Shown piece after piece: positions 33,308 through 46,202 of a stretch of 64,000 nucleotides of DNA. The notes under the pieces are model-generated. The model searched no databases. It had not been told where the DNA came from and saw only the letters and a list, made by a program, of their open reading frames with translations. The position numbers and the translations under genes were made by a program. Source of the stretch: Antedon mediterranea (Eukaryota > Echinodermata > Crinoidea > Comatulida > Antedonidae); assembly GCF_964355755.1 (NCBI RefSeq), contig NC_092676.1, positions 14,488,288-14,552,287 on the forward strand. Reading direction: 5' to 3'. Position 1 is the first letter of the stretch; each line of letters opens with the position of its first letter.

Positions 33308-33932
33308 TTAAAGACCCCTTCCCTGCAATTTTGGACGTTTTTTGGAAAATAATACATATATATCACTTTAAAAACATTAAACCATGTCATTCCTTGTCTT
33401 AAATGTACGTTTTATGGTAAATTATGATAAAAAGTGAGAAACAATGCACTACCTAAGTAGCTCGCGGCGATCGACCTCTCGTGGACGTTCTTAGGCCTAG
33501 GCTTAGTTTTGTAGGCCTAGCTGGTAAACATCGGTAACGTACGAACATCATATGCTAGCTATATACCTAGCCTGACGTTGTATAGTTGCTGCATTAATTG
33601 TCTTTCTATTTTTGCCGGACTCCGTTGATACAAATTGGGGAAAACCCGGTATTTTCGCTGAAAAGTTAGGAGTCTTCCATTTGTTTTGGCTTCACGATCG
33701 ATCGAAAAGTGGGAGAGTTACAGGTGAAAAACAAAAATATCAATCCGCGCGCAATGCATTTTGGGATTTATAGCGGGCCGCTATAATTATTAGAATCGAC
33801 TTATTTTTCACATTTTTAACCGTTTAAAGACGAAAAAAGTTATCGCAATAGGACCATATAGTATTATTTTTACATTAAATATAGTTTGTGCTCTTAAATT
33901 AGATCTAAAAAACGTAGGGAAGGGGGCTTTAA
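33308..33932. mobile_element. TTAA-flanked 625-base MITE, copy 1
   Basis: TTAA bounds both ends; inside, AGACCCCTTCCCTGC faces AGCCCCCTTCCCTACG read from the other end. Shared with copy 2 (42073-42696) nearly throughout, at about 90 percent identity. It contains a palindromic GCGGGCCGC near 33772 and no ORF. It starts 72 bases right of the candidate upstream exon. Confidence 0.9.
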
Positions 33933-33960
33933 GGCCACATATTTCAGTAAATTGCGCATA

Positions 33961-34767
33961 CCGTATATTTCGGTGTATAAGTCGCACTTTTGACACGCAA
34001 ATTTGACCTCTAAATTAAGGGTGCGTCTTATACACCGAACATAAATGCCTCACCACACAGATTGTACATAGGCCTAGGCCTAGGCTATCGTCACCTCGTT
34101 TGCTAGGCCTGAGTAGACTAGGCCTAGCTAAAGTAACTAACTAACGTAACGGCAACCTGCTTCTGCCTAGTTTTCAAGGCATTTTAGCATGATGTTATAC
34201 TAAAAATATGATGGAAAGATTTGTTCATTATGGCGATAAAATTTCATTTGTAAACGTTTACGTACGATTGGAATAGTATTTATTTATACAGTAGTTATAC
34301 GCACGATCGCCGTACCCCCAGCGCAAGCCCTTCTTGGCGGCCACATGGTGTACGGTATTCGACTAGTATATTCTCCAGGTGATTATAGCATGGACCTAGC
34401 GTATACACTTCTTAGATACATGGATACTAATCGAATACGATTGTCCGTGAAAACGTCCGCCCTCTCGAAATGATCGAGCGAGGCTAGCACACATGTACGT
34501 GTATACACACATGGTCATGCACTCGATGTTGCGGCTGTTGAGGCTGGGCGCGGCCGAGCCTAGGTAAGAAAAAAACCTAAATAAAGGACGCCGTTGCAGA
34601 TATAACAAAATATATTATTACAATAATATTGATTACAATTTTAAAAAACATTGTTTTGATGAAATATAATATATTATACACCGACGATATAAAAAATACT
34701 GATATTTTACTCTCAGTTAGGGGGTGCGTCTTATACACAGGTGCGACTTATACACCGAAATATACGG
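33961..34767. mobile_element. 807-base TA-flanked TIR element, copy A
   Basis: A perfect 27-base inverted terminus begins CCGTATATTTCGGTGTATAA and continues GTCGCAC. TA flanks both ends, as in Tc1/mariner-type insertion. Copy B (46203-46896) is in the opposite orientation. The GTATAAGTCGCAC end style is widespread in metazoan genomes as I recall. No transposase seen. Confidence 0.92.
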
Positions 34768-34938
34768 TAACCTTTTTCTCAATGGTTTAGAACATGGGTT
34801 CATACTTTCTACTAAATTGTACCAGAAATTTCAAACCATTAGGCATATTTTATAAGTTTTCTAAATTCTATATGCTTTTTAAAAATGTTTTTATTGATAT
34901 TTTGTTTTATAACCAGCAACCAATTTTGTTTTTATACT

Positions 34939-35582
34939 TGTTTGTGAAACACAATAAAACTAACTTCAACTATGCCACATAATTGCAGCCATTAAGCTTA
35001 CTTCTAGTTCAGATTATTTAAATATCCTTCTTATATAATATCATAACACATGGGTTTTTTTAGGAATATAGTATAAGTATAGACTAAAATAAATTGGTAT
35101 ACTCCATTGTGTGGGATGTCTATAATAATTACCAAGAAATAGGCAGGAATTAATCGATTTCCACAAATGAAAATGGCTAATGTTTGGTGTGGGGATTCTG
35201 TAGTATACAAACCAAATGGAATTATTGGTACCGTTACATGTATATAAAACATTCATTATTTGTTTGTGAAACACAATAAAACTAACTTCAACTATGCCAC
35301 ATAATTGCAGCCATTAAGCTTACTTCTAGTTCAGATTATTTAAATATCCTTCTTATATAATATCATAACACATGGGTTTTTTTAGGAATATAGTATAAGT
35401 ATAGACTAAAATAAATTGGTATACTCCATTGTGTGGGATGTCTATAATAATTACCAAGAAATAGGCAGGAATTAATCGATTTCCACAAATGAAAATGGCT
35501 AATGTTTGGTGTGGGGATTCTGTAGTATACAAACCAAATGGAATTATTGGTACCGTTACATGTATATAAAACATTCATTATT
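34939..35582. repeat. Identical 322-base tandem duplication
   Basis: Bases 34939-35260 repeat without a visible difference at 35261-35582. The nine-base word TGTTTGTGA sits at the start of each copy and again right after the second, giving junction microhomology. The translations of the two copies are identical. No coding role is evident. Confidence 0.95.
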
Positions 35583-35591
35583 TGTTTGTGA

Positions 35592-36600
35592 CAAACCTAC
35601 TGTTAATTATGTCAACAACATATTCTTTAAGGTCTAGCTTGCCTAGGCTAGTTTTGAAAGGCAAATTAGCAATACAAAAAATCACCAGGCAACTGAAACT
35701 GACCTAGGAAGGCAATTGCTTTTTTTGGTCTAATCGAGTGCTATATTGAATTTGTTATTGTTTACCATGAAATCTTGCATCGGCTCAACCCACTAATTAA
35801 TTAATTAATTTTATAGCATTACCAGAATTACCAAAAGTCCAAATGTGTTTTTTTTTTCAGGAAAATGTTTATGCGACATTAAAATGAAAATATTATAAAT
35901 ATTTTTTCAGGGAAAAATATATAAACTTTGACTGTCACTGTCAGGGGATTTAAATACCGTTAGTAACTGCCTTATTTGTTATTTGGTCAAACCACCAAAT
36001 TCAAATGTTATTATTAGAAAAGATCTGAGCAGTAGAAATTTTAAGCTTAAAACACTGAGTGACATAGAGTTGTTAAGAGATGTAAAAACTATCAAATGTA
36101 CAGGTATTTTGCTTGATCTTTTCAATCCTGTCATAAACAAAGGTCCTTATAGTTTCATATTTTAAGAAGTCAGAAGGCATACCACTCGCTCTATAACTAG
36201 TCAAATTATTTTCTATGGATTCCCAAACTTTAAAAGTTCAATTTTGGGAGGTCCCAATTTTATTGATTTAGATAGTGAAAGACCAAAGAAATTACATTAC
36301 CTTTAACTTTTTCAACCTACACTAAAGTACTGTATGTAATCAGCTTACCTTGCTTATGGATAGAATTATGATCATTGTATTATGCTGAGTAGTAACTAAT
36401 CTTGAACCCAGATTGCATTTTTTGACTGTGACAGTGTTAATTTGGCTAAATACTTTGCAGGGCTTGTTTTGAGGGGAGGAGGAAGGATGACTGAGTTATT
36501 ATTCATCTTAAGACCTTCCGATTAATAGTCAACATTTTTTAAAACAGTTTCACCATCAATTTACATGAAGGACACACAATTAAAAGTGTATATCATTTAG
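35592..36600. other. Non-coding stretch, no gene recognised
   Basis: Contains a 60-codon open frame at 35983-36165 with no recognised motif and a (TTAA)n run at 35796-35810. No support for a gene. Confidence 0.45.
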
Positions 36601-37178
36601 GGCCTGTTTCTGCTGCCAATAAAAATACTGTATATATTTCAGTATTTTCTAAATATTGTTACGTTATATTTTTTTGATTATTAATTAATAAATTTACACC
36701 GTATTTTGTGTACGCTATACTATGCAAAGAATTACACAATAATAATTTCTAATCAATTGCGCATACATTTCAGATTATTTTAAAAATTTTCTAATTTGTT
36801 TGCGTTTTGCGCATGCACTAACTTGTGCGCACAGCTCGTACAAAGTGTAGAAAAATGGTTTTTGCAATTGATTTTTGTGTTTCATACCTTCTGTAGTAGA
36901 TTTTATTCATTTTTAATAACTTTAAATACAAAATAACGATGCATGTGCACATTTTCATTCTTCAAATTTTCATTAATGTATTTATTTAGATAATTATCTT
37001 CATCGTGTTAACAATTGGATTTAAAAGATGGGTCTCGTAATTTCATCTATGCTACACTATAACACATACAGTGTATTCTGTAAATACTGTAAATATGATG
37101 TACGATACAATACGTTCATATGCATGTTGCATTTACGCGGATAACCTGAACTCATCAAACTGACGAGTTCAAATCTAG
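36601..37178 (+). mobile_element. Helitron-like repeat ending hairpin-CTAG
   Basis: The plus strand ends with the hairpin GAACTCATCA-AAC-TGACGAGTTC at 37148-37170, then AAAT, CTAG (37175-37178) and a T. About 480 bases upstream of the hairpin match, inverted, 43965-44890. The left border is unclear; a GTTTCTGCTGCC end like that of the 8.3-kb MITE begins at 36603, so two families may overlap. Confidence 0.6.
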
Positions 37179-40100
37179 TTATATGTTGTAGTTGACATGT
37201 AGAAGTACATTTTTTGTTTAATTTTGTTTAAATTGGGCGCGTTACTTGTAGTAAATTTCAAGGTAAACATATAGAGCAAATTTTCATCCAATACAGGATT
37301 ACCCAAAAATACACAAAATTCCTTAAGATCTCCCTTTTACAAAAATACCTTGCTTAAACAAAATCTGTATTTCCCGCGTGGCAGCGTCACTTTTTGTAAA
37401 AGAATATCTAATATCTTGTGATATCTAAAAAAAAATTTGAAATTTTGGCTTTACTCGCTATAGGATAGTGCATGATTTTGACATTTAGAGTTCATGGGAA
37501 TGAAAGCAATTTACATGTGTGCTCTGCGCAAACAAAATTTAAAAAATAGAAGCAGAAATGCTCAAATGTCCTGAACCATGCTCTAATTTGTTGTTAAGTT
37601 GAACATTATTGTATTTTTTACATTTTTGCGATGTTCAATTATGCAAAATTAACTGTTTCTGCGTCACGGACATGTATATGGCATTGTTTCATATTTGTCT
37701 CATAGCATACTGTACACACAGTGTAGCATAGAAGAAATTATATAGCACCTAAATAAATTCCTGTCATTTGATTGGACGATTGTGGGTCACATTGTGTGCA
37801 ATAGTACGCAGTATTAAATGGTTGTTTAATAGTTTTCATGTCTTTTTTCTCGCATTTGGAAAATGTTTTTTTTACTATCGCCGCAAAAAGTGAATGTTAT
37901 GACTAGTTTTGTTTCAAAGCCAATGTAGGCCTTGGGTTTGATTTAAATTACAAAATCTGCTTATTCATGAAACCAGAACGTAGATATTTCCTGTATTTTG
38001 TAAGAACAAGCAGGGTGCAACGATTTTATTACAATACAATACATAAACAACGCGCTCGTCAAAATATCAAACAGGTAATACAAGATATATTACCCTTCTG
38101 ATCCGCTTAACTGAGTAAATGGGCGCAACACGGAATTATATCTCATACATATTGACCAATCAGATTACAGAATTCACGTACACTAAACGATAATGTTTTA
38201 TATTCGTGTAATTATTTGTATTTGTATATTATGAGACCCATCTTTTATTTCAATTCTTAACATGATGACATCATTAAAATGAAACATGAAGACTGTTTGA
38301 GCAATTAAATTATTAATATTTAAAACATTTATATGCAATGGATTTTAATAAAAGAGATAAATATCTGACGTTTTGAATACAACAGACCATATGAAGACGC
38401 CACGACATTCGATAGACAAAATTGTTATATGAATTCATATCTTCAATTCAATAGCTTCCATAATAAGCTCTAATTATGAGGGTCATATTTCATTCCAAGG
38501 GCCTGTAGACAACAAATTGAATTATACTGTAAAAATGAAATTACATTATTCCTATTTTTTTGTTGTGATAACGTAATAAGAATAAAAAGGTTTATAACAC
38601 ATGTGAAAGAGAATTGATTAAGCAAGATCATAAGAAAATGGGGTAGGCATTAGCTCACTCTATTACCGTAAATGGATTTAACTAGTACTAAAATATGATG
38701 ACATCATAACATCCCGTATGTACAAATGTTACATGAATTCATATCTACAACTCATCATAGAAGCTATTGTATTTGCATTACTAAGACCCTATATTATAAA
38801 TAATTAAGATTCTAACCAAATCAACCCCATAGTTTATCTTTTAAAAAATCAATTATCTTATTTATTACTAAATTAAACATTGATACGAACTGCCATTGAC
38901 ACTTTTGGTGTACATGAATTAACTAAACAAAACAGAGGACCGATAAATGCGTAATTAGATACACAGGTGAGTAAATATGTGTGTTGATTGGGTCATTCAA
39001 CTGCAGTTTATAAGGCCAGCCAAAATATTGTACAAATGATGAATATTGATGATATAACAACGTAAATTAGTTTTATTGAAGTGGTGGTGTAATCAGGGCT
39101 TTTCTTTCTGTTATTTTACTTCAGTTCAAACAAAAAAATCCATATAAAAATTAGCAGTTTCTGAGAAATACAAATTTATTTGAAAATATCGAAAAAGCGC
39201 TAAATTTATTTTTTTCAGCAGTTAGGTGGTTCTCCTCCACTCTGCGATCAACAAAAAATGAAAAAAAGGTCACGGTACATGTTATGTCACATCTCCTCTT
39301 ACTGCATGCTGTTGCATGGCCATGCTCGATGAGCTGACGACCATAATATTGGCGACTACCAATCATATAACTTTCAATTCTATGTCTGTGTACTTTTATT
39401 TGTCAGAGTTTACAAATGTTACTCAAAAATGATATTGACACAACTTCTCCTGGGAATAGAATTTTAATAGATATGAATCAGGAATTAAAACACTGTTTTT
39501 TTAGGTAGATAAGAAACACACTAAATAGTAAATTTGAAGCATGCTTTGAGGTACTAAACTAAACTCTACTCTTAAAAGGATCTTAGGAAATAGCTTCACA
39601 GTTGATTATAATCTTCTTGTTTAATCTGTTCTTGTTAATATAATACTTAATGACATTATCTCTAAAATGAAAGTGAATGGGAATAGCTACCTTTAAAATG
39701 AAACTTACTTTTACTCAAAAGCAGTTTCAATAGCTAAAATATACAAAATAGGATTATACGTTCCTAGAGTCCTGCAGATTTTTCCAAAGTGTGAAATACT
39801 GAAAACCATTTTCTCACACCAAAGAAATTGTCAATCAAATAAATTGATTGTTTGTGAACCTCAAAATGAACAAAATATCACAACCAAAAATATCTGACCG
39901 TAGGGAAAATTAGTTCCAATAAATACTGTTCCGGTTTCGGTTTGCGCACATGTTTAACATGCTTATTAAAATAATGGATACCCACTGCAATAGATTTATA
40001 ACAATTTTGGAATGTTGTTTTTGCAACAATGAGGCATGAAATGTAAAAAATTCATAACTCCCAACTCTTTCAATAATTGTGCATGGTTCCGAGTCAATCT

Positions 40101-40230
40101 GCTATTAAGGCTACATTCACTCACTTGTTTTTTTATGGGACGAAATTAATACAACAGTGCTGCGTACAATGCAACAGTGCTTTGAACATTGCTACATTAG
40201 ATCAAATCAGTTTGATTTCATGCATTAATA
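37179..40230. other. Repeat-derived non-coding stretch
   Basis: GAGACCCATCTTTTATTTCA at about 38232 and the following 200 bases recur near 44.16-44.40 kb. CATACTGTACACACAGTG at 37706 is related too. This is old dispersed-repeat sequence. No coding signal. Confidence 0.5.
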
Positions 40231-40520
40231 GGGACTTTACGAAACACGACGGTTAGGGGAGGACATCAAATATCCTGTGTTTGCTAGAGCGTAAAATCAT
40301 ATACAGTCAACATAGCCGTTGCGCGAAGACGAAGACCGGCAGTCTCTCCCTATTTTGTTCAAAACGTAGAGAAACTCAAAAGAACTAATATACGTGGTGT
40401 ACCGCAAACATATTTCAACACAACAGAATTTCACGCTAAGCTCTGTCCACTTTTCTAAAGCTAATGCATAAATTATTCATAAGCACTGTCCTGGCTTCCC
40501 GTTGTGTTTCGTAAAGTCCC
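40231..40520. mobile_element. 290-base TA-flanked MITE
   Basis: GGGACTTTACGAAACACGAC at the left is mirrored at the right (GTTGTGTTTCGTAAAGTCCC), about 20 bases with one mismatch. TA borders both sides. The interior ACGTGGTGTACCGCAAAC recurs inverted at 10976-10995. Confidence 0.85.
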
Positions 40521-40910
40521 TAATGCAAGGCAAGAACACATAAAAACATTGTACAGCACGTAGTCAAGTACGCAGGGTGAACCAGGTCAAAGTCTCTGGT
40601 AACTAACGTTGATGCGCAACCAAGTGGGTTTGATTTCACACAGATGGGGAAAACATTACTGGGTTGTAGGTTGTGTTTTGTCGCTAGTTCGAACTAATGC
40701 TTTAAAGGTGCAATTTCTAATAATGTATTTATCGCCATTTTTCGATAAAATATTTTACATAAAATTACTGTTTTTATAAATAAATTTTTGTATCAACATT
40801 TTAAAATTCATTAAAATATGATATTACATGTTAATAAAAAAAGTGTTTATTTAACCTTCATTCAAAGAATTTCAATAAATTATTTTCCAGTGTACAGTCC
40901 TCAGAGACAA

Positions 40911-41509
40911 CGTGACACTTGACATGGCACACACGTGACACTTGACATGGCACACACGTGACACTTGACATGGCACACACGCGACACTTGACATGGCACA
41001 CACGCGACACTTGACATGGCACACACGCGACACTTGACATGGCACACACGCGACACTTGACATGGCACACACGCGACACTTGACATGGCACACACGCGAC
41101 ACTTGACATGGCACACACGCGACACTTGACATGGCACACACGCGACACTTGACATGGCACACACGCGACACTTGACATGGCACACACGCGACACTTGACA
41201 TGGCACACACGCGACACTTGACATGGCACACACGCGACACTTGACATGGCACACACGCGACACTTGACATGGCACACACGTGACACTTGACATGGCACAC
41301 ACGTGACACTTGACATGGCACACACGTGACACTTGACATGGCACACACGTGACACTTGACATGGCACACACGTGACACTTGACATGGCACACACGTGACA
41401 CTTGACATGGCACACACGTGACACTTGACATGGCACACACGTGACACTTGACATGGCACACACGTGACACTTGACATGGCACACACGTGACACTTGACAT
41501 GGCACACAC
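40911..41509. repeat. 23-base minisatellite, 26 copies, two unit types in blocks
   Basis: The unit CGTGACACTTGACATGGCAC plus ACA repeats every 23 bases. Copies 1-3 and 17-26 read CGTGAC, copies 4-16 read CGCGAC. Otherwise copies look identical. Because 23 is not a multiple of three and the unit lacks minus-strand stops, all three minus frames stay open for about 200 codons; these are artefacts of the repeat. Twelve copies contain the palindrome CACGTG. Confidence 0.98.
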
Positions 41510-42072
41510 CAGAAAATGTTAACATTATTCTATCATAAATTGATCGTATTTATTATACCTGGCTTATTCTGACAGCTAGCCTACAACACACAAGACTATA
41601 TATATACTACCTGTCAGTGTCTGTCAAGTGCATGAGGGCCTGCATGTACCCTACAACACCATAGGTCTGAACCAGGAAAAGATTAGTTGAACCACCTCTA
41701 ATTACGACACTGATCATTCGTTCGTTACGACATTTCAAGGTACAAAATTAGTGAACGATGCTTATGATACGAAAGTCATGTATCAACGATATTAACCAAT
41801 CAAATTTACTCCTGCATAATAATTATTTATGACATTGCTTGGGATACGATCTGCACATACCCTAAATCTCATAGACTCTCTTTCCCCAGAAGCGCTTTGG
41901 GTCGTCGAGCATGAACCTATAAATTAGTTGAGTTTACAAATTCTCATTTCTGTCAGCTGTAGTACTAAAGCTTCTCGTGTGGTAACTGCTTCTTAATGCT
42001 TACGTCCTCTTGGAATATAATTGCCTAAAGGCCAGGCGCTAAAAAGTTGTAAATTACTCAAAAAGACACCTT
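41510..42072. other. Non-coding stretch, no feature recognised
   Basis: No coding frame or repeat match seen. A short AGTCATGTATCAACGATATT-type unique sequence predominates. Confidence 0.45.
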
Positions 42073-42696
42073 TTAAAGACCCCTTCCCTACAATTTGGGA
42101 TGTTTTGTAAAAATAATACATAATATATTACTTTAAAAACATTAAACCAGGTCATTCCTTGTCTTAAATGTACGTTTTATGGTAAATTGTGATAAAAAGT
42201 GAGAAACAATGCACTACCTAAGTAGCTCGCGCCGAATGACCTCTCGTGGACGGTCTTTAGGCCTAGCCTAGCTAGACTTAGTTTTGTAAGCCAAGCTGGT
42301 AAATATCGGTAACATACAAACGTTGTACGCTAGTTATATACCTAGCCTGACGTTGTATAGTTGCTGCATTAATTGTCTTTCTATTTTTGCCAGACTCCGT
42401 TGATACAAATTGGGAAAAACCCGGTATTTTCGCTGAATAGTTTAGGAGTCTTCCATTTGTTTTGGCCTCACGACCGATCGAAAAGTGGGTGAATTGCAGA
42501 AGAAAAACAAAAATATCAATCTGCGCGCAATGCATTTTAGGATTTATAGCGGGCCGCTAAAATTACTACACAGTAGTTACTTATTTTTCACATTTTTAAC
42601 AAAAATGTTATCTCAATAGGACCATATTTATTTTTAAATTAAATGCAGTTTGTGACCTTAAATTGGATCTAAAAAACGTAGGGAAGGGGTCTTTAA
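42073..42696. mobile_element. TTAA-flanked 624-base MITE, copy 2
   Basis: Same family and orientation as 33308-33932. TTAA at both borders, ends AGACCCCTTCCCTAC and AGACCCCTTCCCTACG, a cleaner match to each other than in copy 1. The internal GCGGGCCGC palindrome is kept. Confidence 0.9.
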
Positions 42697-43960
42697 TTAT
42701 TAGGTTAGGCCATAATCGTTTTCTCATTGAAGCTTAAATTTACATTGAAAAAGTACAGTATTATTTGTAGTATAGTACTGTAATACCATGATATATTTAC
42801 AGATCATATATATATTCAGTTGGTCCTAAATTATTCTTCAATTAAGACAAAGTATTGGTTTAAATTAACAAAAAATACCAACCTTTATTAACAGATACTG
42901 TACAGTACATCTGCTGTATTACTGTATAACCCAAATTATAGTGATTGTTACCTACTGTGTTTAGCCTAACAACATAGCACACAGTTAACAGAATTGGGGT
43001 TACACCAAGGTCAAGGTAAATCACATGTTGTGCTGAGGTATTTATTCCATTATTAACATAGAATATTTAAAATATTGTAGGTACCTTAAACTTTAAAGTG
43101 GAGCTATACTTAGACTTTCTCGGCTTATAATATAATTAAGTATGTTTAATTGAAAGAATTACCGGTACATACAAAAATATGGCAATATTTTCTGAAAACT
43201 CATTTCTAAAAAATCAGAAAATAATGTGTTTTAATACATTACCCCTTTGGTAAATTATTGTGTCGAAAAATGGTGAATTAATTTTATATACACAATTAAT
43301 GAATGCAATTTATTTAGAATCAATGTACATGGAATTTTTGTTGGTAATGAATAATTCATTAGAAAAATGATTTTATTGGTCAATTTTATTAGTATTCATA
43401 TTCATCAGTAAACAGTATCAGGCGTCCAATTACGGAAGTGGACAGCATACTAAGCCCCGCCCCAAGTAATATTTTAGATAAAAATGTTGGTATGTTTGAC
43501 TTTAAATCATGATTTGCACTGTATATAACCTTGTTTTAAGCTAGTCCTAGATAGTTCAGCGATATGGAAGCCGAGGCCTCCTGACTGAAAAGCAATTATT
43601 CAGGCCCAGGGGTTGGCAGAGGTTGGGTGGCAGAACAAACTTTACTGCTGTAAGGCTATAGTACAGCCTAGCCAAGCAGCATCAGTACATATCTAGTAGG
43701 CCTAGCTTTATTTTATTTTTGTAAATTTTATTCAGTTGTCAACCAACACTCAGCGATGAAACCGCCACTAACAGGTTGAATTTATTGACATACTTTTATT
43801 AAAGTTAATTTTTAATTCATCCAGAAGTTCATTCCAGCTTTTAGATGAACGAAAAAGTTTTTTTGCCTTGACAAATATCCAAATATACAGTATAAAAAAT
43901 TTAAAATAAACGAGAATCATGGTGTTCTTTTATTATTTCATAGGCATAAAATAAACACTT
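42697..43960. other. Non-coding stretch, no gene recognised
   Basis: AT-rich sequence with no coding motif or clear repeat copy. A few AGGCCTA words near 43.70 kb. Confidence 0.5.
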
Positions 43961-43964
43961 TGAT

Positions 43965-45075
43965 GAGTTTGGGTTATCCGCGCAAATGCAACATGCACAT
44001 ACGTTAAACTATGAACGTCGACAAATACTATGCCATCCTATGACATGAATTAAATATGTTTACAGTGCTGATTGTACCTACAGTATTTTGTAGCATACAT
44101 CATATTATTATTACAGTATTTACAGAATACACTGTATGTTTATATATAGTGTAGCATAGATGAAATTATGAGACCCATCTTTTAAATCCAATTATTAACA
44201 CGATGACGTCATCAAATTGACATATAAAAGTAACTATTTTAGAAGATAATTATCTAAATAATTACATTAATGAAAATTTGAAGAATTTTGAGCACATAAA
44301 AGTGATATGTCTCTTAATTTTTAAGAGAGAGATGAAAATCTGACTTTTTGAATTTAACTGGCGTTATAACATCAGATAGACACAATTTGTATATACATAA
44401 ATATCTTACAATTCAACAACTTCCATAATAAGTTTTAATCATGTGGGTCACTTTTCATTTCGATTAGATATACTAGATTAAAATATACTGTATATGAAAT
44501 TAAGGAACTCATGTTATTCTAATTTTTTTATATGATGACGTAATAAAAATAAAAATTTGTTTAAGAAAATTGAGTTAGCAAGAGCATGTTAAAAAATTAT
44601 AACCGATTGAAAATCAGTACATTTTTGCACAAATTTGCATTAAAACTACCTATTCTTTAGTACATTAGATTATTAAAGTTTAACGTGCATGTGCGTCGTT
44701 ATTTTGCAATTAAAGTACATGAAAATCTACTACAGGTGGTATGGAGAAAAAAATTAATTGCAAAAACCAGTTTTCTATGCTTTGTACGAGCTGTGAGCAC
44801 AAGCGCGTGCGCAAAATGCAAACAATTTAGACAATTTTAAAATGCTCAAAATCACATAAAACGTATACTTGATTAGAAATTCATTTTGTGCATTTTGAAA
44901 TTTCAAATACGTGTACCATTTTTATCATGTCAAAAGTTGCTCCATATTATGAAGTACACTTTCGTAAAGTTTCATTGAAAAATAATTTTTTGCTCAGAAT
45001 TTATGAGCAACCATAAATTCATAAAATCGTGCGTAACTTATGCATTTTTGGCGTACCGGATAACCAAATATTAAT
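43965..45075 (-). mobile_element. Inverted relative of the 36.7-37.2-kb Helitron-like repeat
   Basis: Read on the minus strand, 44890 to 43965 parallels 36700 to 37165, ending GCGGATAACCCAAACTCATC and then diverging before any CTAG. The right part (AAATCGTGCGTAAC near 45028) resembles the 19.7-kb repeat. Truncated at its tip. Confidence 0.6.
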
Positions 45076-46202
45076 TTTGTGTTTTTCGATCAAAGTCTAT
45101 TTATATTTAGGTCGTCAAAAAATTCGTATTTAGGAAGGAGTTTTAAATTTACATTTATACTTGGCAACATCTGAAGAAAAAAATAAGAGGTGGTGTTTAT
45201 TTATGTCAACAGATGGTCATACAATGGCTTAAACATTGTAAATTTGCTTGTGTACAAGGCTTTTTGTTATATTTTAATGCAAAAACCACTGTATAAATAC
45301 AAATTCAGTTATCTTTGTAATCCGGAAGAAAATGTGGAAAAACGGGAGCAAAATATTAAGCCGGGAGATGAACCTAAAATACTGGAATGTTGGCATGTAT
45401 GCATTTGTTATTAATTGTGATGGAAACAGTTGCTTTAGCCTAGTACTATAAAAGTGTGTAAGCATTTATTTTTTCAAAATTGTCTACACCCCCTCTCAAA
45501 ACCTAGATCCGCCACTGAACCGTATCTTGTCTATTTCAGCTTTTATTAATTCTGGCAGCAACAAATGCAAATACAACAATTTTGTTCGTATTTATACAGT
45601 TAAAAAAAGGGGGAAAATAAGTTGATTTTATTATTTTAAAGGAACCGCTATAAATACTGGCATGAATCGTGCACAGATAAACATTTTTATTTTGTTTCTA
45701 TCACTTGTATGTCTAAAATTTCACATAATATAGGCATTAAAATGAGTCTAATGAATGCCAAAAAAGCTAATTTTGTTCACAACCTTAGGCCTCTAACTCC
45801 CAGCCAGGGAGGCCCATGGTGGCCTCCTGGCTTCTCCTTCGCTCGTAATCCGTGTCACTGTCATGGCTACTGGCCTGTAAATTGAATAAACTATTACTAA
45901 ATAAATAAAAAAAATTAATAAATTGTAATAAAACAAATAATAAATTGTTTGTATTCGTTGAATGGAGAGAATAATTAATTCGATGAAAAATTCACTGCTC
46001 TTTTTTCAACCCGACTCCTCATTAAAAATCAGCCAATTATTCAACTCATGAAATATTCTCACCATCCAACTCATAAACATTCATTTTCTGTTGAACATGT
46101 GTCTCTAGTTCTTTGACAGCATTCCAAAATGCTACAGTACTAGTTGCAGAAGACAACCTTGATTTCCTCCAAAACAGTGTGGTCATGAACAAGTTTATAA
46201 TA
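45076..46202. other. Non-coding stretch with a MITE fragment
   Basis: CCTAGATCCGCCACTG at 45502 and GGCTACTGGCCTG at 45866 are ends of GGGGCGGATC/GTAGCCAG-type repeats. No gene recognised. Confidence 0.4.

Noticed and set aside
35031-35574. Two identical 73-codon frames as a duplicated gene
   Set aside because: They follow from an identical 322-base tandem duplication of AT-rich DNA; no recognised motif and no codon bias.
40858-41525. Three overlapping minus-strand frames of 202-217 codons
   Set aside because: They are the same 23-base minisatellite read in three frames; no start context, splice signal or non-repeat domain supports a gene.
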